Positions 45,077 through 53,142 are shown, counted from the first letter of the stretch. The stretch: DNA of 64,000 nt from Verrucomicrobiota bacterium (GCA_018648805.1 JABGQM010000016.1:1-64000), one strand, 5' to 3'. Notes: a model not told the origin generated them from the letters alone. Numbers and translations: made by a program.

Positions 45077-45127
45077 GGTGTTCCTTCTTCTACCTGGTTC
45101 TTACAGCGGAAAGCGCGTTCTTCCGGC

Positions 45128-45215
45128 TGTAGCCCGCGCTCGCCGAGCGCGCGGCTCCCCGCGGCGGCTAACGTTTCCGGCCGTTCTGCCTCGCGCTCGG
45201 CGAGCGCGGGCTACA
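45128..45215. repeat. 24-bp perfect inverted repeat with 40-base loop
   Basis: 45128-45151 (TGTAGCCCGCGCTCGCCGAG plus CGCG) is the exact reverse complement of 45192-45215. Each arm is itself self-complementary around CGCTCGCCGAGCG. It lies in the leader between motif copy C and the DUF6288-type ATG, mirroring the hairpin before the SASA gene. Confidence 0.75.
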
Positions 45216-45344
45216 TGGATGCGGCTGCAGGCCCTTCCCGCAACAGATACTACTTACGAAATGCCCTTGGGAGACAGGCTGCACAACTTCTGCGCAGACA
45301 CGGCTCCGTGATCCATCGAATAGTACCCTCTAGCAGGCACACGA

Positions 45345-45386
45345 ACAATAGGCGAACCTGCCAATCATTTATCGATTCGTGCCTGA
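45345..45386 (-). promoter_or_regulatory. Shared regulatory motif, copy C (upstream of DUF6288-type paralogue 2)
   Basis: Core identical over 30 bases to copy B (GGCAGGTTCGCCTATTGT on the minus strand). The upstream half-site reads GGCACGAATCG and is again exactly 21 bases away (45357 and 45378 on the complement). It lies about 270 bases before the ATG, with the 24-bp inverted repeat in between. Confidence 0.7.
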
Positions 45387-45634
45387 TGCGTCAGAAGGCG
45401 CGAGCCTGACACCGCACCTGCTGGTCGTGAATGACACTACCGAACTTTCAGCCGTGAGATATCGGCTTGGAGCCACCCCATAGAAGGCCGGTCCCTACTC
45501 GCCGCATTCTCTAGTCATTTTTCCTCTTTGCATGGACCTATAAAGAACCATCAAGGGAATTAGATCGCGCACTTATTCCAGTTAATGGGCATTATCACTT
45601 GCACTTTGTGGGCTAGCGGTGTACGGTTAGCGGC

Positions 45635-46963
45635 ATGAAACGAACGATATCGGTAGATCTTGAAGCGTGGCGTGAGCGTCAGGGCCGCAAGCCTCTGCTA
45701 CTACAGGGCGCGCGGCAGGTAGGGAAAACCTACTCGTTGAAGGCTTTTGGAAGTCGCCATTTCCGGAATTTCCACTACGTCAATTTCGAGGAACGCGAGT
45801 CGTTTATCCCGGCATTCAAGGGGGACCTCACGCCTCGGGAGATTATCCAAGAGCTCTCGCTGCTTCTGAATGCACCCATCAATCCCGAAGAGGACTTGCT
45901 GGTCCTTGACGAGATTCAGCAGTGCCCGCGGGCGCTGACCAGCCTGAAGTACTTTGCCGAAGACATGCCCGAGCTGGCGGTCTGCGCTGCCGGATCTCTG
46001 TTGGGAGTACACCTTGGAGAATGCTCTTTCCCTGTCGGAAAAATCGATGAAATCCACATGGTGCCCATGACGTTTGAGGAATTCCTCCTTGCAGGAGCCA
46101 ACAGGCTGCTATACGAGAGCTTTGAGGCAATCAACAGCACCGCGCCTCTATCAGAAACACTGCATGCTGCACTCTGGAAGGAATTCAAACTGTATCTCAT
46201 CACGGGCGGACTTCCCGAGGTCGTTGAAGCGTTTATGAGAAAACGTGACGACAGACTGACGGCCTTCACCGAGGTCAGAGCCATTCAGACGCGCCTTATT
46301 TCCGAGTATGTGGCCGATATGGCGAAGCACTGCGGAAAGCAGAATGCCATGCATTTGGAGCGGCTCTGGCGCAATGTTCCGGCACAACTCGGAAGGGATC
46401 AGAGTGGATCTGCGCCGAAATTTGCGTTCAAGGATGTCCTTCCTGGAATCAAGGGATACGAGCGACTATCAGGAACGATTGACTGGCTCGTCTCGGCGGG
46501 CCTGGTCATCCGGATTCCGATTGTGAACAGTGCCCAGCTCCCGTTTCCCGCATACGAGAAGGAGAATTTCTTCAAGCTCTTCGTATTCGACGTGGGAATA
46601 CTTGGCGCGCTGAGTCGTCTGCCGGTAACCACTATTCTTGATTACGACTATGGAACATACAAAGGCTATTACGCCGAAAATGCAGTGATGCAGGAACTCG
46701 TTGCGGCGAAGTGGGACAACCTGGCCTGCTGGCGTGAGGGGCGCTCCGAGGTGGAGTTCATCTGTGACGTGAACGGCGCCGTTATTCCCCTTGAGGTCAA
46801 ATCCGGCTGGGTCACGCAAGCCAAGAGCCTGAAAGTGTTTGCCGACAAGTATACCCCCCCGTATTGCACGGTGTTCAGTGCGAGGAACCTTGCGGTCTCC
46901 CCTCTGTCAAAGAAACACAACTACCCTCTCTATCTGGTCTCGAAGTTTCCCCTGGGCGTTTAA
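45635..46963 (+). CDS. AAA ATPase with DUF4143 C-terminal domain
   Basis: 442 residues. Walker A LQGARQVGKTYSL (about 25-36), Walker B DLLVLDEIQQCPRA, sensor region CAAGSLLGVHL, then DUF4143 with the nuclease-like EVEFICDVNGAVIPLEVKSG near the C-terminus (D/ExK-type). This is a widespread prokaryotic family of unknown role, often variable between strains and near toxin-antitoxin or mobile genes, as here. No ribosome-binding site is obvious. A different family from the ATPase at 14744. Confidence 0.88.
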   Translation: MKRTISVDLEAWRERQGRKPLLLQGARQVGKTYSLKAFGSRHFRNFHYVNFEERESFIPAFKGDLTPREIIQELSLLLNAPINPEEDLLVLDEIQQCPRALTSLKYFAEDMPELAVCAAGSLLGVHLGECSFPVGKIDEIHMVPMTFEEFLLAGANRLLYESFEAINSTAPLSETLHAALWKEFKLYLITGGLPEVVEAFMRKRDDRLTAFTEVRAIQTRLISEYVADMAKHCGKQNAMHLERLWRNVPAQLGRDQSGSAPKFAFKDVLPGIKGYERLSGTIDWLVSAGLVIRIPIVNSAQLPFPAYEKENFFKLFVFDVGILGALSRLPVTTILDYDYGTYKGYYAENAVMQELVAAKWDNLACWREGRSEVEFICDVNGAVIPLEVKSGWVTQAKSLKVFADKYTPPYCTVFSARNLAVSPLSKKHNYPLYLVSKFPLGV

Positions 46964-47038
46964 AATGGTCCCTCGTCAACGGGCGACGGGGCTCACGTCT
47001 CTATCAAGAGCATCGCTCTGTCAAGCTGGTGCCTCTCG

Positions 47039-47197
47039 TTAAATCGCGCTACCTAATCTCTCCACCCCCACCCCGGCAAGCGGGGTGGCACTGGCCGTTA
47101 TCGGATCCATGTCTGATCGTAATGCAGCCTTCACCACGTTCCCCGTCTTCTGATACTCTCCCATCATCTTCCTCACTTTCCGGTCTGGCGTCATCAT
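47039..47197 (-). pseudogene. N-terminal remnant of an IS21-like transposase (IstA)
   Basis: From the ATG at 47197, with TAAGGAGG upstream, the frame reads MMTPDRKVRKMMGEYQ, KTGNVVKAALRSDMDPITAS and then loses similarity at a GC-rich hairpin (CCACCCC, GGCAAG, CGGGGTGG). The visible part resembles the N-terminal helix-turn-helix of IS21-family IstA. Just upstream lie two tandem copies of a 21-bp unit as found at IS21 ends. Most of the element has been lost. Family call is by pattern only. Confidence 0.45.
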
Positions 47198-47242
47198 AGA
47201 GCCTGTTCCTCCTTACAAGGTCAGTCTCTGATGCCGCCGGTT

Positions 47243-47286
47243 AGTGGGGAAGTCTAATTGTCGTCAGTAGGGAAGTGTAATTGTCG
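47243..47286. repeat. Two 21-bp direct repeats, IS21-end-like
   Basis: AGTGGGGAAGTCTAATTGTCG and AGTAGGGAAGTGTAATTGTCG, 23 bases apart start to start, differ at two positions. IS21-family ends carry such multiple terminal repeats ahead of istA, which is where these lie relative to the remnant. Confidence 0.55.
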
Positions 47287-47402
47287 CTGACCAATCCGCT
47301 GAGCGCATGGATCGCATGGGTTGAGAAATAGTTGCCGGCCATAGCGCCAAACGGGGTCTGCCCCTTTGGAGCCAGCCGCCTGCCATAAACAACTGTTGCG
47401 CC

Positions 47403-47442
47403 CTGATCTATTATGATGTATATTTGCATCGTAATAGATCAG
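47403..47442. promoter_or_regulatory. Palindromic operator of the second VapBC module
   Basis: CTGATCTATTATGATG (47403-47418) and CATCGTAATAGATCAG (47427-47442) form an inverted repeat with 15 of 16 positions paired and an 8-base spacer. It ends 24 bases before the antitoxin ATG, so it probably overlaps the promoter and serves for autorepression. Confidence 0.75.
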
Positions 47443-47466
47443 AGATGCATCAAGGAGTTTGAACGC

Positions 47467-47724
47467 ATGAGCACGCTAACGATACATGCACTGGATGCGG
47501 TGGTTGAGAAGCGGATACGGAACAAGGCGAAGCGGGAGGGCCGGAGTCTCAACCAGACGCTTAAGGAGCTGCTGGCAGTGAGTGTCGGCGTCGGTCAGTC
47601 AGCGGTCGCAGACCATCGGGCTGACTTCTCCGAATTCTGCGGAATCTGGTCTGCACAGGAGTCGCACGAGTTCAAGGCTGCCACGTCAGACCTCGAGGTG
47701 GTTGACCAGGATGACTGGCAATGA
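47467..47724 (+). CDS. VapB-type ribbon-helix-helix antitoxin
   Basis: 85 residues from the ATG at 47467 with AAGGAG nine bases upstream; the longer frame would span the operator. MSTLTIHALDAVVEKRIRNK and AKREGRSLNQTLKELL form a ribbon-helix-helix domain, followed by an acidic tail ending VVDQDDWQ that would contact the toxin. It overlaps vapC by four bases (ATGA). Confidence 0.85.
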   Translation: MSTLTIHALDAVVEKRIRNKAKREGRSLNQTLKELLAVSVGVGQSAVADHRADFSEFCGIWSAQESHEFKAATSDLEVVDQDDWQ

Positions 47725-48137
47725 GGGCCGTGCTGCTTGACACCAACGCCTTCACCGCGCTCTTTCAAGGCGACCTGGGGGTTCTGGATGTGGTGGCCAG
47801 GGCCGATACCGTCTATGCCTCTGCGATCGTCATAGGAGAACTCGAAGCCGGGTTCCGCGGCGGCAATCGCTACGCTTCCAATATCGAGGTCTTGGATCGA
47901 TTTCTGGCCAAAGCATCGGTCGAAACCCTACCGGTAAGCCGTGAAACCGGCGAGTGTTTCGGCCGCGTCAAGCAGACGCTGAAGAGCAAGGGCACGCCGA
48001 TCCCCATGAACGACGTCTGGCTTGCCTCACAGTGCATGGAAACCGGTGCTATCCTGGTAACCTTCGATCGCCATTTCGACGTTGTGGACGGACTACGCCT
48101 CTGGGCGCAGCCAGAGAAAAGCACGCCCGAGGACTGA
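47721..48137 (+). CDS. vapC: VapC-type PIN-domain toxin
   Basis: 138 residues with all four acidic positions: Asp7 (LLDTNAF), Glu40 (VIGELEAGF), the MNDVWLAS Asp and the TFDRHFD Asp. These coordinate Mg2+ for RNA cleavage. FGRVKQTLKSKGTPIPMND is the usual VapC segment before the third acid. The gene is intact, unlike the PIN remnant at 22.3 kb. The AraC gene starts nine bases after its stop. Confidence 0.9.
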   Translation: MRAVLLDTNAFTALFQGDLGVLDVVARADTVYASAIVIGELEAGFRGGNRYASNIEVLDRFLAKASVETLPVSRETGECFGRVKQTLKSKGTPIPMNDVWLASQCMETGAILVTFDRHFDVVDGLRLWAQPEKSTPED

Positions 48138-48146
48138 CCACTACCC

Positions 48147-49034
48147 ATGGACAAGCCGCACATATTCTCGTTCGCCCTGCCCGCTCACGAGATCACCGAG
48201 GAGTTGAGCGAACAGGTGGGGCATGACAACCCGCTGGCCGTGGAGGTCGCCGGTCCACTCTTCGATGCGGGGGTCCAGTTTGCGGCTATTACGGAACGGC
48301 CGGAGTTTCTGCGCGCTGAACCGTGGCCCCGCCCATGGCATACCTTCTACCTGGTCATCCAGGGCGAGCTGCACATGACCACCGGCGCGAAGACCTATAC
48401 CTGGCAGGCGGGTGACCTTGCCTTCTGCCCGGCCGGGGTTCCTTTTCGACGCACCGGACTGCCGGGCCAGCCGGTGCGCTGGCTCTATATCAGACTCCAT
48501 GACATACCGGCATGGGAGCCACTCAAGCAGCACGGCTTCACCTCCAGCCCCTACGAATCGGCCGACCTGCTCTTCCTGCTCCTGCGCAGAGTCCTCGATG
48601 CCCACCGCTACCGCAGCGCCGAGCTGATCGCCCTGGCCCATTCCCATGCCCGGGCGCTCGTCGATCTGCTCAGGCATGAGATAACGCTCAGCGGGCACCC
48701 ACCGCAACCCTATACCGTCCCCCTGCAGCAGCTCATGGCTGAGATCCAGCAGAACCCGAGCGTAGACTGGAACTCGTCCGTGCTGGCCAAGCGCCTCAAC
48801 GTCTCCACGCGCAAACTCTACCGCATCTTCAACACCGAATACGGGATGCCCCCCAAAGAGATGGTCATCAAGCAGCGCATCGCCCAGGCCGCCGAACAGC
48901 TCGCCAGAACCACAACCCCCATCGGCAAGATCGCCGAATCCCTCGGCTACCAGAGCCTCTACTCCTTCTCTAACCTCTTCAAGAAACACACCGGCATGCG
49001 CCCCACCGCGTACCGCAAGAAGTTCGAGCACTGA
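48147..49034 (+). CDS. AraC-family transcriptional regulator
   Basis: 295 residues. The N-terminal cupin (FYLVIQGELHMTTGAKTYTW, GDLAFCPAGVPF) is an AraC-type ligand-binding domain; two helix-turn-helix motifs follow from about 195 (WNSSVLAKRLNVSTRKLYRIF and IGKIAESLGYQSLYSFSNLF). Such regulators sense sugars and bind direct repeats about 21 bp apart. This is the only DNA-binding sugar-type regulator visible in the window, which makes it a candidate for the motif at 26.8, 34.2, 41.1 and 45.3 kb, though it does not adjoin any of those genes. Confidence 0.88.
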   Translation: MDKPHIFSFALPAHEITEELSEQVGHDNPLAVEVAGPLFDAGVQFAAITERPEFLRAEPWPRPWHTFYLVIQGELHMTTGAKTYTWQAGDLAFCPAGVPFRRTGLPGQPVRWLYIRLHDIPAWEPLKQHGFTSSPYESADLLFLLLRRVLDAHRYRSAELIALAHSHARALVDLLRHEITLSGHPPQPYTVPLQQLMAEIQQNPSVDWNSSVLAKRLNVSTRKLYRIFNTEYGMPPKEMVIKQRIAQAAEQLARTTTPIGKIAESLGYQSLYSFSNLFKKHTGMRPTAYRKKFEH

Positions 49035-49158
49035 GGCGGCTACAGGCTGATGGCCGCACCTGTGCTGTCACCGAGGATCGCGGGTGAGGCGCCCCTGCGC
49101 TCCCCTCTGCTATTTCGCACCTTGATACCACCGCGCGTCGCCGCTAAGCTCTCCTACC

Positions 49159-50841
49159 ATGAAGCGTGTTCTGTTGCATTCGATGTTTTTCCGCCTCTTG
49201 ACGTCGAGGAGGAATCCTCACACCACCGGGCGCGGGGGCATCGTGATGCTGCTCGCACTCGTCTTGTCGACGACGGCGCTGGCCGTCGAATGGCAGTTCG
49301 CAGAGGTAGATCTCTCACTGCGTCCGGACGGCAAGGCCACGGTGGTGTACAAGGTCGCGGTCGATCCGCAGGGCTTCAATCTGCACGGGTTCTATTTCCA
49401 GGGCTATGCCGGCACCCCGCATTTTGACCGCGCACAATGTTACGCACTCGATTCAGCCAACCGCAGGTATGCGCTCAGCATCAAACCCGTCGGCACACGC
49501 AAGTTCGATGTCGTGCTGGCTAAAGGACAGTCCGTCCGCTCCGGCCGCGTCATCTATATCCTCACCTACGGCACCGACCTGCACGCCTCGGGCCACGTGG
49601 CACCGACGGCATCCGACCAGGGCCCGCGGGTCGTGCTGAACTGGGCCCCCGTCCAATGGGATGATCCACTGGGGCACTACACGGTCACCGTTCACTGGCC
49701 CCTGCCATTGACCGACGGCACGGCCCCCCGCGAACAGCTTGCCACCAACATTCTGACCGAGACGTGGATGAATTCCCGGTACAAGATGGACTACAACGCC
49801 ATCAAGCATGGGGACCGGTTCTGGCTTAAGCAGACAATTCACTGGGAACAGGTACCCGTCCGCGGCCACTTCCGTATCCAGGAGTATTGTGATGCCTCAC
49901 ACTTCACGTTACCGGCGCGCAGGGCTGCCGCAACCGTGCCGCCACACCGCACGGCGCCGCGGCCGGCACCCGCAGCCGGACCGGGCACCGCACCATTGAT
50001 GCACCATCCCAAGCTCATGTTGCTGGTCCTCGCGGGTGTCATGGGCATCCTGTTCTTCTTTGTCATCACGAGTAAACACCGCAGTATGGTGACGGCCTCG
50101 GACGGACTGAGCGAGATCAGTTGGCTCGATGCCGACTGGACACCCCCCAAGATCCAGATGACCACCTTCCGCAAAGAAGGCAAGGTGGCCGATCTGGGCA
50201 CCATTGAGGCAGCGGTCTTCATCGGTATCTCCGTCAACAAAGTGCTCTCCATCATGCTGAACGTCCTTCGTCGGCGCGGCGTCGTGGAACTGCACGAAGA
50301 TGGCCGCGTGCAGCTGCGCAAGAAGCGCGATGATTTGAGCGATTACGAGTACGCCTTGCTTCAGGCCGTGGAACCCGATGGCACCCTTGACCCCACACGC
50401 GTGCGTCAAGTGATCGAGCACATTGTCGACCAGGTACAGCGCAGGGCATGGGACGCGGATGTCGACGCCACACGGGAGCATTACCTCGCCCAATTCCAAG
50501 GCGTCTTCGACCGGGCCAATCCCGACGATCGCGAGGAGACTGAGCCCACCAGCGAAGACGACGACTACCCCTATTACTTCTACCACCATCATCACTATCG
50601 CACAGCCCTCACGCGCCCCATTGTTCATCCCGCCATAGAAGAGCGCATTGCATCCGCGGCCGGGGAGATCGGGAACTATCAGTCCTTTATGGACAGTCAG
50701 GTCTGCTACGAAGGCTGCTTTGTGCATTCGGCCTGCCACGATGCCTGCCACTCCGCGTGTCACTCGGCGTGCCATTCCGCGTGTCACTCGGCCTGTCATT
50801 CCGCCTGTCACTCGGCCTGCGTGAGCGGAGGAGCCCACTGA
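49159..50841 (+). CDS. Membrane protein ending in a His-Ser-Ala-Cys repeat tail
   Basis: 560 residues. Signal-like N-terminus (hydrophobic MLLALVLSTTALAV at 30-43; a start at 49246 is possible); an extracytoplasmic beta-rich domain about 45-240 resembling DUF2207 proteins; a transmembrane helix about 285-308 (LMLLVLAGVMGILFFFVI); a cytosolic helical/winged region (VADLGTIEAAVFIGISVNKV, MLNVLRRRGVVELHEDGRV); an acidic/His-rich linker (YPYYFYHHHHY); and a tail at 505-554 with ten Cys, including eight consecutive H-S/D-A-C units. The radical SAM gene begins at the last base of its stop codon. I infer the tail is that enzyme's substrate. Function unknown. Confidence 0.75.
   Translation: MKRVLLHSMFFRLLTSRRNPHTTGRGGIVMLLALVLSTTALAVEWQFAEVDLSLRPDGKATVVYKVAVDPQGFNLHGFYFQGYAGTPHFDRAQCYALDSANRRYALSIKPVGTRKFDVVLAKGQSVRSGRVIYILTYGTDLHASGHVAPTASDQGPRVVLNWAPVQWDDPLGHYTVTVHWPLPLTDGTAPREQLATNILTETWMNSRYKMDYNAIKHGDRFWLKQTIHWEQVPVRGHFRIQEYCDASHFTLPARRAAATVPPHRTAPRPAPAAGPGTAPLMHHPKLMLLVLAGVMGILFFFVITSKHRSMVTASDGLSEISWLDADWTPPKIQMTTFRKEGKVADLGTIEAAVFIGISVNKVLSIMLNVLRRRGVVELHEDGRVQLRKKRDDLSDYEYALLQAVEPDGTLDPTRVRQVIEHIVDQVQRRAWDADVDATREHYLAQFQGVFDRANPDDREETEPTSEDDDYPYYFYHHHHYRTALTRPIVHPAIEERIASAAGEIGNYQSFMDSQVCYEGCFVHSACHDACHSACHSACHSACHSACHSACHSACVSGGAH
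50725..50820 (+). repeat. Eight tandem 12-bp units encoding H-S-A-C
   Basis: Units 1 and 3-8 encode HSAC and unit 2 HDAC. Codons differ between units (CAC/CAT, TCC/TCG, GCG/GCC, TGC/TGT), with a partial 24-bp period. Synonymous variation with an almost invariant peptide suggests the peptide is under selection and the array is not a fresh slippage product. Confidence 0.9.
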
Positions 50842-52178
50842 TGCCAACGGATTCACATAGCGCCATATCGTTCTGCTGGGTGGATGACTACTTCAGTCAC
50901 ATTCGCCCTCACTTCGATATCCGCGAAGCGGACAGCCTGCTGATGGTGCTGCCCAACCGCGCCGTGCGCGTGAACCGAACCGCCCTCGCCATGCTGAAAC
51001 ACCTCAAGCATGGCGGGTCCATCGATGCCATCGTTGAGCGCCTCGGCGATCGTCATGAACGGCATTACGAAGCCTACTGCTTTCTGTGCGACTTCCGCAG
51101 CCTCATGTCTGGATGCCTCGGCGAAGGGTGGAAACGCAAGGCAGTTGAAACGCTGCCGCATACCCTCCCCTTCAACACGCTGCCGGTTCTCTCCGAGATT
51201 GCCGTGACATACCGCTGCAACCTGCGCTGCCAGTTCTGCTATGCGGCCTGCGGATGCCAGCGCGCCGACCGACCCTCCCGCGAGATGAGCACAGACGAAG
51301 TCGCCCGCATACTGCACATCATCAAGCATGACGCCGGGGTGCCGTCGGTGAGCTTCACCGGTGGAGAGCCGCTCATGCGCGACGATCTTGAGACGCTCGT
51401 CGCCCGCGCCGTTGAAACCGACCTGCGCGTGAACCTCATTACCAACGCCACCCTACTCGCCGGCAACGGTCGCGCCTTGCGCCTGCGTAGCGCCGGACTG
51501 ACGTCCGCACAGGTATCGCTCGAGGGACCGAATGCCGATATACACGATGCGCTCACGACCGTGCCGGGCTCGTTCGACCTGACGCTGAGCGGATTGGCCG
51601 CGTTACGCGATGCGGGGATTCATGTCCACACCAACACGACACTCAGTGCCACCAATGCCGCCCACGCGGTCGATCTCGTGCGTCGGGTCGCCTCTCTCGG
51701 CCTCGACCGCATGTCCATGAACCTGATCATCCCGACCGGGAGTGCCACGTCGGGCCTCCAGGTCGCCTACAGTGACATCTGGGAGATTATTGCACCGGCC
51801 AGGGAAGAAGCACGGCAGCGGGAGATCGATTTCATGTGGTACTCCCCCACCCCCATGTGCATCATGAATCCGCTGGCCAACGGCATGGGAAACAAGAGCT
51901 GTGCCGCCTGCGACGGGCTCCTCAGCATCTCGCCCACAGGCGACATACTGCCCTGCTCCAGTTACGATGAACCGGTCGGCAATCTGCTGTCACAGCCCTT
52001 TGATGACATATGGAACTCCAGCCGCGCGGTCTTCTTCCGCAACAAGGACTACGCGCCGGCCGAGTGTTCCGGCTGCGAGGAATTCAAAGCCTGCGCCGGG
52101 GCCTGCCCGCTCTATTGGTCGGCCCTTGGTACGCGCGAACTGACCGAAGTCCAAAGGAGGGAACATGCTCCTGCCTGA
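50841..52178 (+). CDS. Radical SAM/SPASM peptide-modifying enzyme with PqqD-like N-terminus
   Basis: 445 residues from the ATG at 50841 (GGAGG nine to ten bases upstream, TGATG overlap with the preceding stop). Residues about 30-75 (DSLLMVLPNRAVRVNRTALA, MLKHLKHGGSIDAI) look like a PqqD/RRE peptide-binding domain. The radical SAM motif is CNLRCQFC (Cys126, 130, 133), with TGGEP following. The C-terminus has SPASM-type Cys clusters (CAACDG, CSSYDEPVGNLL, CSGCEEFKACAGACPLYW) for auxiliary Fe-S clusters. Enzymes of this build install thioether or C-C links in RiPP precursors. Its likely substrate is the Cys-rich tail encoded just upstream. Confidence 0.87.
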   Translation: MPTDSHSAISFCWVDDYFSHIRPHFDIREADSLLMVLPNRAVRVNRTALAMLKHLKHGGSIDAIVERLGDRHERHYEAYCFLCDFRSLMSGCLGEGWKRKAVETLPHTLPFNTLPVLSEIAVTYRCNLRCQFCYAACGCQRADRPSREMSTDEVARILHIIKHDAGVPSVSFTGGEPLMRDDLETLVARAVETDLRVNLITNATLLAGNGRALRLRSAGLTSAQVSLEGPNADIHDALTTVPGSFDLTLSGLAALRDAGIHVHTNTTLSATNAAHAVDLVRRVASLGLDRMSMNLIIPTGSATSGLQVAYSDIWEIIAPAREEARQREIDFMWYSPTPMCIMNPLANGMGNKSCAACDGLLSISPTGDILPCSSYDEPVGNLLSQPFDDIWNSSRAVFFRNKDYAPAECSGCEEFKACAGACPLYWSALGTRELTEVQRREHAPA

Positions 52179-53103
52179 TGCCGCACGACGCGATGACATC
52201 GCGTTCACTGTAGCCAAGTCGCTCCCATACAACACCCGGATGCTGGTCATCATGGGCCTGTTGTTCGTCGGCTTCGGAGTTCAGATCTTTGGGTTCCTCT
52301 TCATCGGCGCCGCCATCCTGTTGGCCGCAACGCTGTTGGCCATGGTGCGCGGATACAGCAATCTTCCCGGCCAGCTCAAAGGCAAACGCGAGTGGCGCGC
52401 CGGCGATCACGAGCAGCTGCGCAACATCGTCACGATTGCAGAGAAATCGAAACAATGGGACCAGAGTCTGCTTGATATCACCTGTCTCCGCGGTTGCCTT
52501 GTCTTCATGGCCATTGCAACCGGCATCACGGTCGCCTGCATAGGGCTCTATATACACAACCAGGACGACCTGATGCATGCACTCGCGCTCGACAGCGTCG
52601 TCCTGCTGTTGCCGCACTGGATCACCGGCGTCCGACGCATTCTGACGAATGCCCCCCTCACAACCAGAGTGCAGCAACTGCTCTCGGTCGTCTCCTATTG
52701 GGAGGCGCATCCGCTTGAGGGCGAAGAACTGACGCCGCAGATCGAGTTTTGCACCGACAGCAAAGGAGAAGTGCCGACCGATGCGAAGCTCATCATGGGG
52801 CTGCCGCAACTAGGCACCGCCTTTCTCGGGATCCAGGTGCAAGTCGTACTCAACAGCGTGCAGGGGAAAGACTACCCCTATGTCTACTGCGTTCTCGTCG
52901 CCAAGCCCGAACTGGACATACGCAAGAAGATCACCTTCAATGCCGCACGAAACACCGTCCTCGAGCCCAAGCGGCAAGACGACGTCGACATCATTGTGGT
53001 GCGACAGCAGACCACGAAAACCAGTGGTTACCACACCAAGCCCGCCCAAGTCATCGCCCTCTTCCGCCTGGCCCGCTCCATGGCAAGACAACTCCTCGAC
53101 TGA
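52165..53103 (+). CDS. Membrane protein of unknown function, third gene of the radical SAM operon
   Basis: 312 residues; AAAGGAGG precedes the ATG, which lies 14 bases inside the radical SAM gene, so translation is coupled. Two hydrophobic helices near 25-60 (MLVIMGLLFVGFGVQIFGFL), one or two more around 110-150, then a soluble C-terminal half of about 150 residues with beta-strand character and no recognised motif. No transporter or protease signature is visible. Its place suggests a role in displaying or anchoring the modified product. I do not recognise the family. Confidence 0.75.
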   Translation: MLLPDAARRDDIAFTVAKSLPYNTRMLVIMGLLFVGFGVQIFGFLFIGAAILLAATLLAMVRGYSNLPGQLKGKREWRAGDHEQLRNIVTIAEKSKQWDQSLLDITCLRGCLVFMAIATGITVACIGLYIHNQDDLMHALALDSVVLLLPHWITGVRRILTNAPLTTRVQQLLSVVSYWEAHPLEGEELTPQIEFCTDSKGEVPTDAKLIMGLPQLGTAFLGIQVQVVLNSVQGKDYPYVYCVLVAKPELDIRKKITFNAARNTVLEPKRQDDVDIIVVRQQTTKTSGYHTKPAQVIALFRLARSMARQLLD

Positions 53104-53142
53104 AGAGAGCAAAGGGACAGGCCCGACACGCAGAAACAACTC

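Noticed and set aside
45635..49034. DUF4143 ATPase, VapBC and AraC region as a defence island
   Set aside because: No nuclease, methylase or phage-defence core gene accompanies them; only toxin-antitoxin and a mobile remnant are seen.
50725..50820. Short tandem array that could be mistaken for a CRISPR or microsatellite
   Set aside because: The 12-bp units have no spacers, stay in frame with the protein and show silent codon variation; it is a coding repeat.
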